From the NCBI RefSeq assembly GCF_000368065.1, contig NZ_KB851203.1, positions 372,001 to 436,000 on the forward strand: DNA of 64,000 nt, in the 5' to 3' direction. This document shows positions 8,800 to 20,816 of this stretch, in pieces; the first letter of the stretch is position 1, and the number at the start of each line of letters is the position of its first letter. This stretch comes from Acinetobacter seifertii. Its GTDB lineage: Bacteria > Pseudomonadota > Gammaproteobacteria > Pseudomonadales > Moraxellaceae. The notes under the pieces were generated by a model. That model had not been told where the DNA came from. It ran no database searches and saw nothing but the letters and a program-made list of their open reading frames with translations. Made by a program: the position numbers and the translations under genes.

Positions 8800-9267
8800 A
8801 TGTCCGTATGGCTGGCCATGCTTATAGGTGCTGGTATTGGTATTATTATTACTACACTCATTTTATCAAATACTCGTAATGGTCGAATTAAGGCCGAATA
8901 CGAGCAATATATTGCGGAGTTAGAGCTTGAGCATCAACAGGCATTAGCACAAGCACAAAAGAGAAGTGTGAATACAAGCCGCGCCGTATTAAAAGGTAAA
9001 ATGGCAGAACAATTCGCGCCGATTTTGCCTGAGTTTCAATACTTGCCGAGTGATGCCAAGTTCTTGGGTGATCCAGTTGATTACGTTATTTTTGATGGTT
9101 ATACCGATTTTAGAGATGGGGACGGGACTGCCGAGGATATCCAGATTATTTTACTTGATATAAAAAGTGGGGGAGCACGTTTAACCAAAGGGCAGCAGGC
9201 AATTGCTCAAGCAATAAAGGAAGGAAAGGTTCGTTTTGAAACGTTACGAATTGATTTTGAAGATTAA
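8800..9267 (+). CDS. Membrane-anchored Holliday-junction-resolvase-like protein
   Basis: A 155-residue protein with one N-terminal membrane helix (residues 3-22), a short coiled segment (30-55) and a PD-(D/E)XK nuclease-like domain of the 'endonuclease related to Holliday junction resolvase' group. Candidate catalytic residues are E70, D94, D120-x-K122 and Q132. The fold and residues are typical, but activity is not proven for the family, and a membrane-tethered resolvase is odd. Divergent from the ParA-like gene, with about 160 bases between. Confidence 0.7.
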   Translation: MSVWLAMLIGAGIGIIITTLILSNTRNGRIKAEYEQYIAELELEHQQALAQAQKRSVNTSRAVLKGKMAEQFAPILPEFQYLPSDAKFLGDPVDYVIFDGYTDFRDGDGTAEDIQIILLDIKSGGARLTKGQQAIAQAIKEGKVRFETLRIDFED

Positions 9268-9406
9268 CAACCTATTTAATTAGGCACAAAAATAGACGAA
9301 ATTGATCTGTATTGTTACTAAATTCCGATATTTTTTTCATCGCTTAGCGCTACCATAAATTAGAGATCTACTGCATTTGATCTAGCAATATTTGAGGTAT
9401 AAAGCG

Positions 9407-9979
9407 ATGAAAAAACAACATGTAATGATAGGCTTATTGGCCTCTTTATGTATTAGCTCAGCTTTTGCTTCGACGGCCTCTACTTCTGGTGAATACAATA
9501 TTGCAAATGGTCTGTTACCGATTGAAAAAGATCAGTCAATTTCTGTGTTACAACCATTTCAAGGCAATTTTAGAATTTTAGGTTCAAAAATTTATAAAAA
9601 TGATGAACAAGCTAAAATTTCACCGATTGATTATGCGGTAAGTTGGGGACTGTTTGCTCAACCAGATATTGCTCGTACTATTTCAGTTAAACAGTATGAC
9701 CGCTATTTGAACTGGAAAATGAGTAAGCTTCCAGTACCTGCTGAGCAAGCCATGCAAATGGTGTCTAATATGCACATCATTCCTGCAAGCCCTGAGATTG
9801 CTCAACAAATTAAACAAGTTAAACGCGGTGACTTGGTATACCTCAAAGGTGAGTTGGTTGAAATTAAAGACAAAAATTTAGTTTGGCGATCATCTTTAAC
9901 CTCAACTGATACAGGTGATGGTGCGTGTGAGTTATTCCGTGTTCAAGCAATTCACTGGGTTGAAAAACAAAATATATAA
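9407..9979 (+). CDS. Secreted protein of unknown function
   Basis: A 190-residue protein with a clean Sec signal peptide (Met-Lys-Lys, hydrophobic core, cleavage after Ala-Phe-Ala). The start at 9407 is set by a GAGG site. The mature part has segments such as 'DYAVSWGLFAQPDIA' and 'GDLVYLKGELVEI', and a Cys near the C-terminus. The second segment resembles OB-like or inner-membrane-associated small domains, but I do not recognise the family. Probably periplasmic. It has its own terminator. Confidence 0.65.
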   Translation: MKKQHVMIGLLASLCISSAFASTASTSGEYNIANGLLPIEKDQSISVLQPFQGNFRILGSKIYKNDEQAKISPIDYAVSWGLFAQPDIARTISVKQYDRYLNWKMSKLPVPAEQAMQMVSNMHIIPASPEIAQQIKQVKRGDLVYLKGELVEIKDKNLVWRSSLTSTDTGDGACELFRVQAIHWVEKQNI

Positions 9980-9982
9980 ATT

Positions 9983-10013
9983 AAAAAGCCTTCTTAATCA
10001 GAAGGCTTTTTAT
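9983..10013. terminator. Bidirectional terminator
   Basis: An 8-bp core stem (9987-9994 with 10000-10007) with flanking A and T runs, between convergent genes. Confidence 0.8.
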
Positions 10014-10027
10014 AGCATGCAATAAAA

Positions 10028-10561
10028 TTAATGCTGTTGTGAAGCTTTCCAATATTTCAACTGGTTCTGTGCTTGTAAGTAGTCAGCTAGTTGATTGACC
10101 TGTTCATCTTTATTGGCTTGTTTATCATTAATGTGTTTTTCTTGGTTTTCCCAATATTGATAAAGCAAGCCTTGAATATAACGACCTTGTTCAGTTTTTA
10201 AGTCGAGGTCTTTTAACATAGTTAATGCTGAACGAACATTATCAAGTGTACGTTTCTGTTCAAACTCTGTGGTAAGTGTACCTGCTGCATGCATTTTTTC
10301 TAGCTCAGTTTCCATTTCATCACTCATTTCAGTAAAGCGACGGTCATAGTCCTCTAATAATGCAATGTCATGTGCATCGTCAGCAGTGGCTGCGAACTTT
10401 TTAACAGGTCTTTCATTGAGCTTTTCCATCACCTGATCGGTAGATGAATTTGTCTGATGTTGTTCGGTCTTTGCTGGTTCATCTGCTTTTTTACAAGCAG
10501 TCAATAATAGGCTAGAGCTGAGCAAAGACATTAAGATGATATGAGGCGTTTTTTTAAACAT
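10028..10561 (-). CDS. Lipoprotein, helical, unknown function
   Basis: A 177-residue predicted lipoprotein. Signal peptide ends in Leu-Thr-Ala-Cys. The ATG at 10561 is preferred over a TTG nine bases upstream. The mature protein is almost wholly polar and helical, rich in Glu, Lys and Gln, with no recognised domain. It lies 15 bases downstream of the methyltransferase gene and may share its transcript. Confidence 0.65.
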   Translation of the reverse strand: MFKKTPHIILMSLLSSSLLLTACKKADEPAKTEQHQTNSSTDQVMEKLNERPVKKFAATADDAHDIALLEDYDRRFTEMSDEMETELEKMHAAGTLTTEFEQKRTLDNVRSALTMLKDLDLKTEQGRYIQGLLYQYWENQEKHINDKQANKDEQVNQLADYLQAQNQLKYWKASQQH

Positions 10562-10576
10562 AGCTTTCAACCGAAC

Positions 10577-11371
10577 CTATTCTCTATGATTTGACGACGT
10601 ACTTTTCTGAAAGTGATATGCATATGTGACATATGGAAAATCAATCTGATCTTGTGGGCCTAGCCCTGTAAAATCATAAACAATTTTCTCAAACTGAGCT
10701 TTGAGCTGTAATTGATCTTTTTCGGTCATTGCTGCAATAAAACTTGTAGAGAGTAATCTTTTACTCACCACTTGTTCGACAGTACCATGCTGTGATTGCG
10801 AAAAAGTTTCTAAGCTTTCAAAACTAAATAAATTTTGATTTTCAAAAACCTTTTTCCAGTTTTCACTATGGTAACGCGGTGTATCACCTTCAAGGGGTAG
10901 CAAAAAATCTGCTAAGGCTTTTACCCAGTTCGTACGTTCATCACGCTGGTTCCATACGAGTCCCAAATGTCCTTGCGGTTTTAATATTCGATGGATTTCA
11001 GTCAGTGTTTCCATGTTGTCAAACCAATGGAAAGATTGAGCGCAAATGACTGTATCAATTTGTTGATCGTTTAGCGGAATAGCATGGCTAAACGCCTGTA
11101 AAGTTTTAATATCAGTGTAGGCTTGCTGAAGCTGTTGTAACATCTCGCCAATTGGCTCTACTGCAAGAATATCTGCATGGGTTTGTTTTAAGTAGGGTAA
11201 GAATTTGCCAGTGCCTGAGCCAAGATCAATAACAGTAGAATTTTCATGTATTTGGAGGCGTTCTTGCAGCCAACTGACTATTTCTGCTGGATAATTCGGT
11301 CTAACTTGCTGATAAAGCTCCGCAGCGGAGCTGAAGCCTTTTTGAGCGGCAGGATGTAAGGATTGTGTCAT
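10577..11371 (-). CDS. Class I SAM-dependent methyltransferase
   Basis: A 264-residue methyltransferase of the Methyltransf_11 type. Motif I is 'VIDLGSGTGKFLPYL' near residue 43. The acidic end of strand 2 is in 'ILAVEPIGEML', and the post-II/IV region has Cys-Ala-Gln-Ser-Phe-His-Trp-Phe followed by Leu-Lys-Pro-Gly/Gln-Gly. The FHWF segment occurs in a broad group of small-molecule methyltransferases including trans-aconitate-like and yeast CRG1-like enzymes. Substrate unknown. A helical lipoprotein gene follows on the same strand. Confidence 0.8.
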   Translation of the reverse strand: MTQSLHPAAQKGFSSAAELYQQVRPNYPAEIVSWLQERLQIHENSTVIDLGSGTGKFLPYLKQTHADILAVEPIGEMLQQLQQAYTDIKTLQAFSHAIPLNDQQIDTVICAQSFHWFDNMETLTEIHRILKPQGHLGLVWNQRDERTNWVKALADFLLPLEGDTPRYHSENWKKVFENQNLFSFESLETFSQSQHGTVEQVVSKRLLSTSFIAAMTEKDQLQLKAQFEKIVYDFTGLGPQDQIDFPYVTYAYHFQKSTSSNHRE

Positions 11372-11498
11372 ATTTTGCGCTTTTTAATCTGACTGGCATC
11401 TATAAAATAAGATACTCCGCAATCATAAATTGGCAAAACACCTATTTTGTTTCATTTTTGACGATATATGTGGGAGTAAATTTTCTTTCGGTGTGAGC

Positions 11499-12776
11499 AT
11501 GGATAAGCAAATTATTTTTGAAGACGAACACATTAGAGCCATTTTTTTACAAGGCGATTCTAATACATTAGTTCTCTCTTTTGGCGATTTGATTACCCGA
11601 GCGAGTGGCTTATCTATCAATGCTGAAAAGTCTCTAATAAAGTACCAATACAATGTTATTGGGATTATGCCAAAACAAAAATCCTGGTTCCCAAAAGCCA
11701 GTATGGTTGAAATGGCCAAAGTCATTTTGCCTATTATTCAGCGTTTTAAAAATATTGTAGGTTATGGCGGCTCAATGGGCGGCTATGCAGCAATCAAGTA
11801 TTCGAATCTTTTAAACATGAATCGAATCGTTGCATTTGTACCTCAATATTCAATTGACCCTGAACAAGTTGAAGACCGACGTTATGCTGAATTCTTTGAT
11901 GCTGTCGCAAATAAAGACATGCAAATTCAGCTGCAAGATATAGATGCAAGTCGTGAATATATTATTGTTTATGACCCTTACTTTGCCGTCGATCGTGAAC
12001 ATTACTTAAAAATAAAAGAAATATTGCCAAGTTTACATACGGTTCATTTGCCTTTTACAGGACATGAAGCTCTATCTGTATTGGCGAGTTCAAGTCTTTT
12101 ACATGATTTTATTGAACATGAATTTGATGAAACATATTTCTATCAACACGTTCGTAAAATTAAAAAACAAAGTAAGTTCTATTATCGTAATGTACTTGCC
12201 AATGTGCTGACTTATCATGACAGTATGTTATTGAAAATTTTACGTCAAAATGATTTTCAATTAGATGAGCGTTATTTAGATAACCCGCTCAAGCAAGCCA
12301 TTACACGTAGTCTTGTAAAAACAAAGCAGGCGACTGAACAAGACTTCCAAAAACTTGGAATTAAAATTCAGTACAGCCAGCAAGTTGTAAGCTCTAACAA
12401 AGGCTTGCAGACTCACTCTGGTACAGTCTTAGTATTCAATTTAATTAATTTAAAACTTGAAAGCTATGCTGTAGATGTGTTGCTCGCAAATACATCGTAT
12501 CTGATTCCGATTGTGGCAGAGCAGACCGGAGTTGCACACATTGAATTAAATAATGAAATTTATTTGTTAGGTATGAATGACCGAAAAATTATTAAATTAT
12601 TTAAACAAGGTGATGCATTAAGCTCGGATATGAGTCCATTTGTCATTAAACAATATTCTGATTTTTTTGCATTGAGCTATAAGCAATTCAATTTAGATTG
12701 TGATGAACAAGGCGTTTGTGACTACATTGAAGGTTCAGTTCAACCATCGCAACAATTTGTACTGACCCATTTTTAA
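11499..12776 (+). CDS. Alpha/beta-hydrolase-like protein, unknown substrate
   Basis: A 425-residue protein. Residues 1-210 look like an alpha/beta-hydrolase: a nucleophile elbow Gly-Tyr-Gly-Gly-Ser-Met-Gly-Gly-Tyr with S92, a later 'IIVYDPYFAVDREH' with a candidate acid, and 'LPFTGHEAL' with a candidate catalytic His. Residues 210-425 are a helical stretch and a beta-rich tail with no recognised domain. The start at 11499 is the first ATG that keeps the domain without a Cys/Phe-rich extension. There is no signal peptide, so probably cytosolic. Such enzymes occur in surface-glycan loci, but no such genes are adjacent. Confidence 0.6.
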   Translation: MDKQIIFEDEHIRAIFLQGDSNTLVLSFGDLITRASGLSINAEKSLIKYQYNVIGIMPKQKSWFPKASMVEMAKVILPIIQRFKNIVGYGGSMGGYAAIKYSNLLNMNRIVAFVPQYSIDPEQVEDRRYAEFFDAVANKDMQIQLQDIDASREYIIVYDPYFAVDREHYLKIKEILPSLHTVHLPFTGHEALSVLASSSLLHDFIEHEFDETYFYQHVRKIKKQSKFYYRNVLANVLTYHDSMLLKILRQNDFQLDERYLDNPLKQAITRSLVKTKQATEQDFQKLGIKIQYSQQVVSSNKGLQTHSGTVLVFNLINLKLESYAVDVLLANTSYLIPIVAEQTGVAHIELNNEIYLLGMNDRKIIKLFKQGDALSSDMSPFVIKQYSDFFALSYKQFNLDCDEQGVCDYIEGSVQPSQQFVLTHF

Positions 12777-12792
12777 TTTAATTTACTGATTA

Positions 12793-12830
12793 AATAAAGC
12801 CCAAATCATCAAATTTGGGCTTTATTTTTT
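12793..12830 (+). terminator. Rho-independent terminator
   Basis: An 11-bp perfect stem (12796-12806 with 12813-12823) followed by a T-run. Confidence 0.85.
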
Positions 12831-13189
12831 GCTCAAAAAATATTTTTTTATTAATTTATTTGTATGTAAAATTAAAAATCATTATTTAAATAAATAGTGA
12901 GACTAATTTTTAAATAAAGATAGAACTAAAAATAGTCATGATAAATTAAGTGAAAAATTATTATATTTAAAAATTAATGGTTTTTGTTAGCACATAAATT
13001 AAATAAATAGTATGGGGTTAATTAAAATACAATCTTTGCTTTTATATTTGTTAATGTGTTGTTTTTTATATCTATTTTATTTTTAATGATAATGGTTGCT
13101 TAAAATAGCTTCACTATTCAAAGATAATTGCATATTTATTTTTTTCTCCTAAAATGATTTTTTACTAAATTGTCGTTACAGTTTTTTAT
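12831..13189. other. AT-rich spacer before the permease
   Basis: About 360 bases, very AT-rich, no reading frame of substance. It should hold the permease promoter, but the base composition makes any single -10/-35 call unsafe. Confidence 0.4.
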
Positions 13190-14623
13190 ATGCAATCATT
13201 AAATTATCGGAATAATGATGCATCGCAACATGGAAGTTCTGCACCTTTGAAACGAGCAATGAGTACTCGACATTTGGTGATGATCTCCCTTGGCGGTGCC
13301 ATAGGTACAGGTCTTTTTTTAGGGTCTGGCGACGTAATTTCTCAAGCAGGCCCAATTGGCGCAATTATCTCTTATTTCTTGGGCGGTTTGATTGCCTACA
13401 CCGTTATGCTCTGTCTTGGTGAGCTAGCGGTTCATGTGCCTGAGTCGGGCTCTTTCGGTGAATACGCACGACGCTATATTGGTCCGGGCACAGGTTATAT
13501 GATCACCTGGTTATATTGGCTAACTTGGACTGCTACTTTAGGAACTGAATTCACTGCCGCAGCTTTGTTGGTTAAGGAATGGTTCCCAAGCACTTCAGTT
13601 TGGGCGTGGACTTTATTTTTTGGTGGTCTCGTCTTTTTTCTTAATATTAGTTCAACACGCCTATTTGCTGAATCTGAGTTTTGGCTTGCTCTTATTAAAG
13701 TTATAACAATTATTGTCTTTATTACTTTGGGATTGCTCGCGATTTTTGGTTTTATTCCTTATCACGGGCATGAAACAGCGCCATTGTTTAGTAATTTAAC
13801 GGCTCAAGGTTGGTTCCCACACGGGTTATTTCCAATTTTTACAACCATGCTCATAGTAAATTTTGCCTTCTCTGGTACTGAGCTTATTGGTGTGGCTGCA
13901 GGTGAAGCAGAGGAGCCAGCGAAGACTGTTCCTAAAGCAATTAATGCAGCAATTTGGCGTTTGCTTATATTTTTTGTAGGAACAATTGTTGTTATTTGCT
14001 CTTTGCTACCATTCCATCTTGCAGGTCTTAATGCAAATGATGTGAGCAGTAGTCCATTTGTGACGGTATTTAACTACATTGGTATTCCGTATGCAGAAGA
14101 TATTATCCGTTTTGTCATTATTACGGCTCTACTTTCTGCTGCTAACTCTGGTTTGTTTGCTGCTTCACGTATGATGTGGTCGCTTTCAGCAAAAAATCAA
14201 TTACCTAAAATTTTTGCTAAACTCACACCATCAGGAACACCTATTGTTGCCATTATTGTCACCATGTTTGGTGCTATTCCCGGGTTACTTTCAGAACAGT
14301 TTGCGCCAGAAACAATTTTCAAAAATTTACTAGGTGTTGCTGCTTTTACAATGGTAGTGGTGTGGATCGCAATTTGCGTTTCACAATTTAACTTCCGTAG
14401 ACAATGGTATAAGGCAGGCAAAACAGCAAAAGATTTACGTTTCGCTGCGCCACTTTTTCCGCTTACTCCAATTGTAGGTGGTCTATTTTGTATTGTTACC
14501 TGTGTGAGTATGGTATTTGATCCATCAATGCAAGCTGGTTTCGTTTGTTGTTTAATTTTTATCGTCTTATGTTATCTCAGTTATTTTATCTTTTATCGTA
14601 AGAAAGAGATTGCTCAGAACTAA
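13190..14623 (+). CDS. Amino-acid permease (AAT/APC family)
   Basis: A 477-residue, 12-helix amino acid:proton symporter of the AAT group. The helix 1 signature 'ISLGGAIGTGLFLGSG', the helix 3 'TWLYWLTWTATLGTEFTAA' and the helix 6 'FAFSGTELIGVAAGEAE' segments are intact. It resembles LysP, MmuP and GabP more than aromatic permeases. It stands alone with its own terminator, 1 kb before gdhA-ast. Supply of arginine, ornithine or glutamate to that pathway is a fair guess from position, not shown by sequence. Confidence 0.8.
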   Translation: MQSLNYRNNDASQHGSSAPLKRAMSTRHLVMISLGGAIGTGLFLGSGDVISQAGPIGAIISYFLGGLIAYTVMLCLGELAVHVPESGSFGEYARRYIGPGTGYMITWLYWLTWTATLGTEFTAAALLVKEWFPSTSVWAWTLFFGGLVFFLNISSTRLFAESEFWLALIKVITIIVFITLGLLAIFGFIPYHGHETAPLFSNLTAQGWFPHGLFPIFTTMLIVNFAFSGTELIGVAAGEAEEPAKTVPKAINAAIWRLLIFFVGTIVVICSLLPFHLAGLNANDVSSSPFVTVFNYIGIPYAEDIIRFVIITALLSAANSGLFAASRMMWSLSAKNQLPKIFAKLTPSGTPIVAIIVTMFGAIPGLLSEQFAPETIFKNLLGVAAFTMVVVWIAICVSQFNFRRQWYKAGKTAKDLRFAAPLFPLTPIVGGLFCIVTCVSMVFDPSMQAGFVCCLIFIVLCYLSYFIFYRKKEIAQN

Positions 14624-14637
14624 GCTTGGTTTAGTTG

Positions 14638-14665
14638 AAAAAGGTCCCTCAAGGGACCTTTTTTA
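14638..14665 (+). terminator. Rho-independent terminator of the permease
   Basis: Stem 14641-14648 with 14653-14660, 4-base loop, six T after. Confidence 0.85.
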
Positions 14666-15645
14666 TGTCTAAAAATTAAGCTTGGTCCTGATGTTTTATA
14701 TATTTTTTTTAAAAATGTTTTTTTTATTTTAATAAAAAAATCAAATAATTATTCATAAATTAACCATTTGTCGGAATGTTATTAATAGCTAATTATTATA
14801 AGTTTTTGAATAAGTATATGTTTAACATGGTTATTTAATATTAAAGAAATTTTTATATTTCATTTTTTGTTTTAAATTAAATCAAACTAAAAAAATATTA
14901 TGAAATTTTCTGCAAGTTTTGAGTGTTTTTTGAAATTTTTTGTTAATTAAGTTATTGTTATTAAATGGTAATTTTTTGATCATTTTTAATTTTAATATTT
15001 TTTTAATTTCCATAAAATAAAATGATCATAGTCAAAGGTGTTTTTTAGATTGGTTACTTTTTTATTATAAAAAAGATGAGAAATTGATTATTTTTTCTCT
15101 GCTTGTTTATTTTAAAATGTTCTAAATTACCTTGCTCTGTGCTATATTTACTTAAAGATTTTATGTCTATATGAAAGCATCAATTATCTGCTTGAGTACC
15201 GATATAAAGCTTGCAGTATTAATGAACAATTTTTATTTAAAAAGACTAATGGAGGGATCTATCGATTAGTCAAAAATAATTTTATGGACTTATGGTTTTT
15301 TGGTTTATGAACCCGAGTTCTTTTTAACTCCCAAACGGTTGTATCACCTCTTTTGTACTTATTTCCAATCGGCTTGTTTGAGTTGGTTGCGGTGGACTTT
15401 TGCTTTTATAAAGACGTTTTTATAAACAGCAGATGAGGCAAAAGAAAGATTGTAAAAGATATCGATATATAAAAGTAAATCGTACTTTTGATATCACAAG
15501 ATGGAATTTAAAGGGTCTAAAGCTTTAAAAGGGCTGAAGATTTTATAAATAAATCAAAACATTGTTATTGCAAGGTTTTGGTTGCTGAATAATAAAGACT
15601 GCGGATTTATCACATCTGAGTCTGTATAGGTAAATAGGAAAAAAG
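14666..15645. other. 1-kb non-coding leader before gdhA-ast
   Basis: No convincing gene in either strand. The first 450 bases are extremely AT-rich. From about 15250 the composition turns more mixed up to the gdhA start, as in a transcribed leader. I looked for a sigma-54 site, because ast operons in several bacteria use one, and found no GG-N10-GC element with good context. The region is large enough for binding of several regulators or for a small RNA. Confidence 0.5.
15458..15495. repeat. Inverted repeat in the gdhA-ast leader
   Basis: AAAAGTA (15471-15477) and TACTTTT (15483-15489) form a 7-bp stem with a 5-base loop, extended by GATAT-type sequence on both outer sides (15458-15470 and 15490-15495). 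It could be a regulator site or an RNA hairpin about 150 bases before gdhA. There is no T-run, so it is not a simple terminator. Confidence 0.45.
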
Positions 15646-16920
15646 ATGTCAGATCTTTCATACGTAAACGAACATAGCGATGCATGGCAAACTTACTTGG
15701 CACAAATTGACCGTGTTGCTCCGTACTTAGACCACTTAGCTGAGTTTATCGATACATTAAAACGTCCAAAGCGTGCGCTTATTGTTGACGTGCCAATCGT
15801 AATGGATGACGGCTCTATTCAGCACTTTGAAGGCTACCGTGTACAACACAACTTGTCTCGTGGTCCTGGTAAAGGTGGTGTACGTTACCATCCAAACGTT
15901 GATTTAAATGAAGTGATGGCGTTATCTGCATGGATGACAATTAAAACTGCTGTTTTGAACTTGCCATTTGGCGGTGCAAAAGGTGGTATCCGTGTTGACC
16001 CACGTAAACTTTCAAATCGCGAATTAGAACGTTTAACTCGCCGTTATACGACTGAAATCGGTCACATTATCGGGCCTCAAAAAGATATCCCAGCTCCAGA
16101 CGTTGGTACAAATGCCAATATCATGGGTTGGATGATGGATACTTACTCTACAAGCCAAGGTTATACAGTAACTGGTGTTGTAACTGGTAAGCCAGTTCAC
16201 TTAGGCGGTTCTTTGGGTCGTGTTAAAGCGACTGGTCGCGGTGTATTCGTTACAGGCCGCGAAGTAGCTGCAAAAATCAATTTACCAATTGAAGGCGCGA
16301 AAATCGCTGTTCAAGGTTTTGGTAACGTAGGTAGTGAAGCTGCTTTCTTGTTTGTTGAATCAAAAGCAAAAATCACTCACGTTCAAGATCACACTGGCAC
16401 AATTTTCAATGCTGACGGTATTGATCTTGTTGCATTACGTGAACACGTAAATGCAAACCAAGGTGGTATTGGTGGTTTCGCTGGCGCGCAAGCAATTGCT
16501 GATGAAGATTTCTGGACTGCAGATGTAGACATCATTATTCCTGCTGCGTTAGAAGGTCAAATCACAGTTGAACGTGCTGAAAAACTTAAAGCTAAGTTGA
16601 TTTTAGAAGGTGCGAACGGCCCGACTTATCCTAAAGCTGAAGATGTTTTAGTTGAGCGTGGCATTGTTGTGGTTCCTGACGTGGTATGTAACGCCGGCGG
16701 TGTAACTGTAAGTTACTTCGAATGGGTTCAAGACATGGCGAGCTACTTCTGGACTGAAGAAGAAATCAACGAGCGTTTAGACAAGTTGATGGTTCAAGCT
16801 ATGCATGACGTTTGGAATACAGCAAACAGCAATGCTTGTACTTTACGTACAGCAGCTTACATCTTGGCATGTGAGCGTATCTTAAAAGCTCGTAAAGAAC
16901 GCGGTATTTTCCCAGGCTAA
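15646..16920 (+). CDS. gdhA: Glutamate dehydrogenase
   Basis: A 424-residue Glu/Leu/Phe/Val dehydrogenase. It has the dimerisation-domain segments '[11 protein letters not shown]' and '[14 protein letters not shown]' (the second holds the catalytic Lys), '[17 protein letters not shown]', and the Rossmann motif '[12 protein letters not shown]'. It interconverts glutamate with 2-oxoglutarate and ammonia in the cytosol. Length (about 420) fits the small hexameric class often used for catabolism. It heads the ast gene run, 145 bases before astC, so it most likely removes the glutamate that arginine breakdown makes. An AGGA-like site precedes the ATG. Confidence 0.93.
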   Translation: MSDLSYVNEHSDAWQTYLAQIDRVAPYLDHLAEFIDTLKRPKRALIVDVPIVMDDGSIQHFEGYRVQHNLSRGPGKGGVRYHPNVDLNEVMALSAWMTIKTAVLNLPFGGAKGGIRVDPRKLSNRELERLTRRYTTEIGHIIGPQKDIPAPDVGTNANIMGWMMDTYSTSQGYTVTGVVTGKPVHLGGSLGRVKATGRGVFVTGREVAAKINLPIEGAKIAVQGFGNVGSEAAFLFVESKAKITHVQDHTGTIFNADGIDLVALREHVNANQGGIGGFAGAQAIADEDFWTADVDIIIPAALEGQITVERAEKLKAKLILEGANGPTYPKAEDVLVERGIVVVPDVVCNAGGVTVSYFEWVQDMASYFWTEEEINERLDKLMVQAMHDVWNTANSNACTLRTAAYILACERILKARKERGIFPG

Positions 16921-17064
16921 TCTGAGGAAATTACCTTTTAGAAAAAGTGGGCTGAGTAAATATAAAGGATGTTATAGAGTTATTTTCTCAGTCCCTTTTT
17001 CTAAACAAATTAAATAAAAGACAGTAAGACAGATTAAATAAATTAAATAGATACTGAGGTAAGC

Positions 17065-18279
17065 ATGGAACAGCCAATTTCTGTAACTCGAAGCAACTTT
17101 AATGACTGGATGGTTCCAGTTTTTGCACCAGCAAATTTCATTCCAGTACGTGGTGAAGGTTCACGTATTTGGGATCAAGAAAATAAAGAATATATCGATT
17201 TTGCAGGCGGGATTGCAGTAAACGCATTAGGTCATGCGCATCCAGTGGCAGTAAATGCATTAACAGAACAAGCAACAAAACTTTGGCATGTCGGCAATGG
17301 TTATACCAATGAACCAGTTCTACGCCTTGCTAAACAACTCACTGAAAATACATTTGCAGATAAAGTATTCTTCTGTAACTCAGGTGCAGAAGCGAATGAA
17401 GCAGCTTTAAAGCTTGCTCGTAAAGTTGGGCTCGATAGCGGTGTGGCAGGTAAAAGCGGCATTGTGGCATTTAATAATGCGTTCCACGGCCGTACCTTAT
17501 TTACCGTTTCGGCGGGTGGTCAACCAAAATATTCACAAGATTTTGCACCACTTCCAAATGGTATTAACCATGTTGCCTTTAATGATTTAGAAGCTGCAAA
17601 AGCAGCCATTAACGAACAAACATGTGCCGTGATTGTTGAACCGATCCAAGGCGAAGGCGGCGTTATTCCTGCTGACATCGAATTTTTAAAAGGTTTGCGT
17701 GCGCTGTGTGATGAGTTTGGTGCGTTACTTATTTTTGATGAAGTACAAACAGGTGTAGGCCGTACTGGTTCACTTTATGCTTACATGAACTCAGGTGTTA
17801 CTCCGGATATTCTTACCACTGCAAAAGCATTAGGCGGTGGTTTCCCAGTGGGTGCAATGTTAACAACTGATAAATTTGCTCCGCATTTTTCAGTGGGTAC
17901 GCACGGTACGACTTACGGTGGTAACCCGTTGGCAAGTGCTGTTGCTGGCGCAGTATTTGAGTTTATTAATACACCAGAAGTGCTTGAAGGTGTAAAACAC
18001 CGTCATCAATATTTCCTTGATGCATTAAAGACTTTAAATGCTGAATATCAAGTTTTTGATGAAATTCGTGGTCAAGGATTATTGATTGGTTGCGTATTAA
18101 AAGCTGAATATGCTGGTAAAGCAAAAGACATTACGACTTGGGCAGGCGAAGAAGGATTACTTGCTTTAATTGCTGGACCAAACGTGGTTCGTTTTACTCC
18201 ATCTCTCATTATTCCTGAACAAGATATTGATGAAGGGATTGCTCGTTTAAAAAGAGCTTTGGCAAAGTTGGCTAAATAA
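17065..18279 (+). CDS. astC: Succinylornithine transaminase
   Basis: A 404-residue class III PLP aminotransferase. The Schiff-base Lys is K254 in Thr-Thr-Ala-Lys-Ala-Leu-Gly-Gly-Gly, with D225 in '[15 protein letters not shown]' binding the PLP ring nitrogen and '[17 protein letters not shown]' holding the phosphate. The family (ArgD/AstC) is bifunctional in many bacteria; membership in an ast operon argues for succinylornithine plus 2-oxoglutarate to succinylglutamate semialdehyde plus glutamate (step 3). A biosynthetic ArgD role cannot be excluded. Confidence 0.93.
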   Translation: MEQPISVTRSNFNDWMVPVFAPANFIPVRGEGSRIWDQENKEYIDFAGGIAVNALGHAHPVAVNALTEQATKLWHVGNGYTNEPVLRLAKQLTENTFADKVFFCNSGAEANEAALKLARKVGLDSGVAGKSGIVAFNNAFHGRTLFTVSAGGQPKYSQDFAPLPNGINHVAFNDLEAAKAAINEQTCAVIVEPIQGEGGVIPADIEFLKGLRALCDEFGALLIFDEVQTGVGRTGSLYAYMNSGVTPDILTTAKALGGGFPVGAMLTTDKFAPHFSVGTHGTTYGGNPLASAVAGAVFEFINTPEVLEGVKHRHQYFLDALKTLNAEYQVFDEIRGQGLLIGCVLKAEYAGKAKDITTWAGEEGLLALIAGPNVVRFTPSLIIPEQDIDEGIARLKRALAKLAK

Positions 18280-18297
18280 AAAAAAGGAAAGCTAGCC

Positions 18298-20798
<2,501 letters not shown>

Positions 20799-20816
20799 AC
20801 ACTAGGGAAAGAAAAA

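Noticed and set aside
7995..9267. ParA-like plus nuclease-like genes as a plasmid or defence cassette
   Set aside because: They are divergent, there is no parB, and composition matches neighbours; both look like core genes.
14666..15645. Sigma-54 promoter ahead of gdhA-ast
   Set aside because: GG and GC pairs near 15395 and 15575 have spacings of 8 or 9 bases, not 10, and lack the surrounding consensus.
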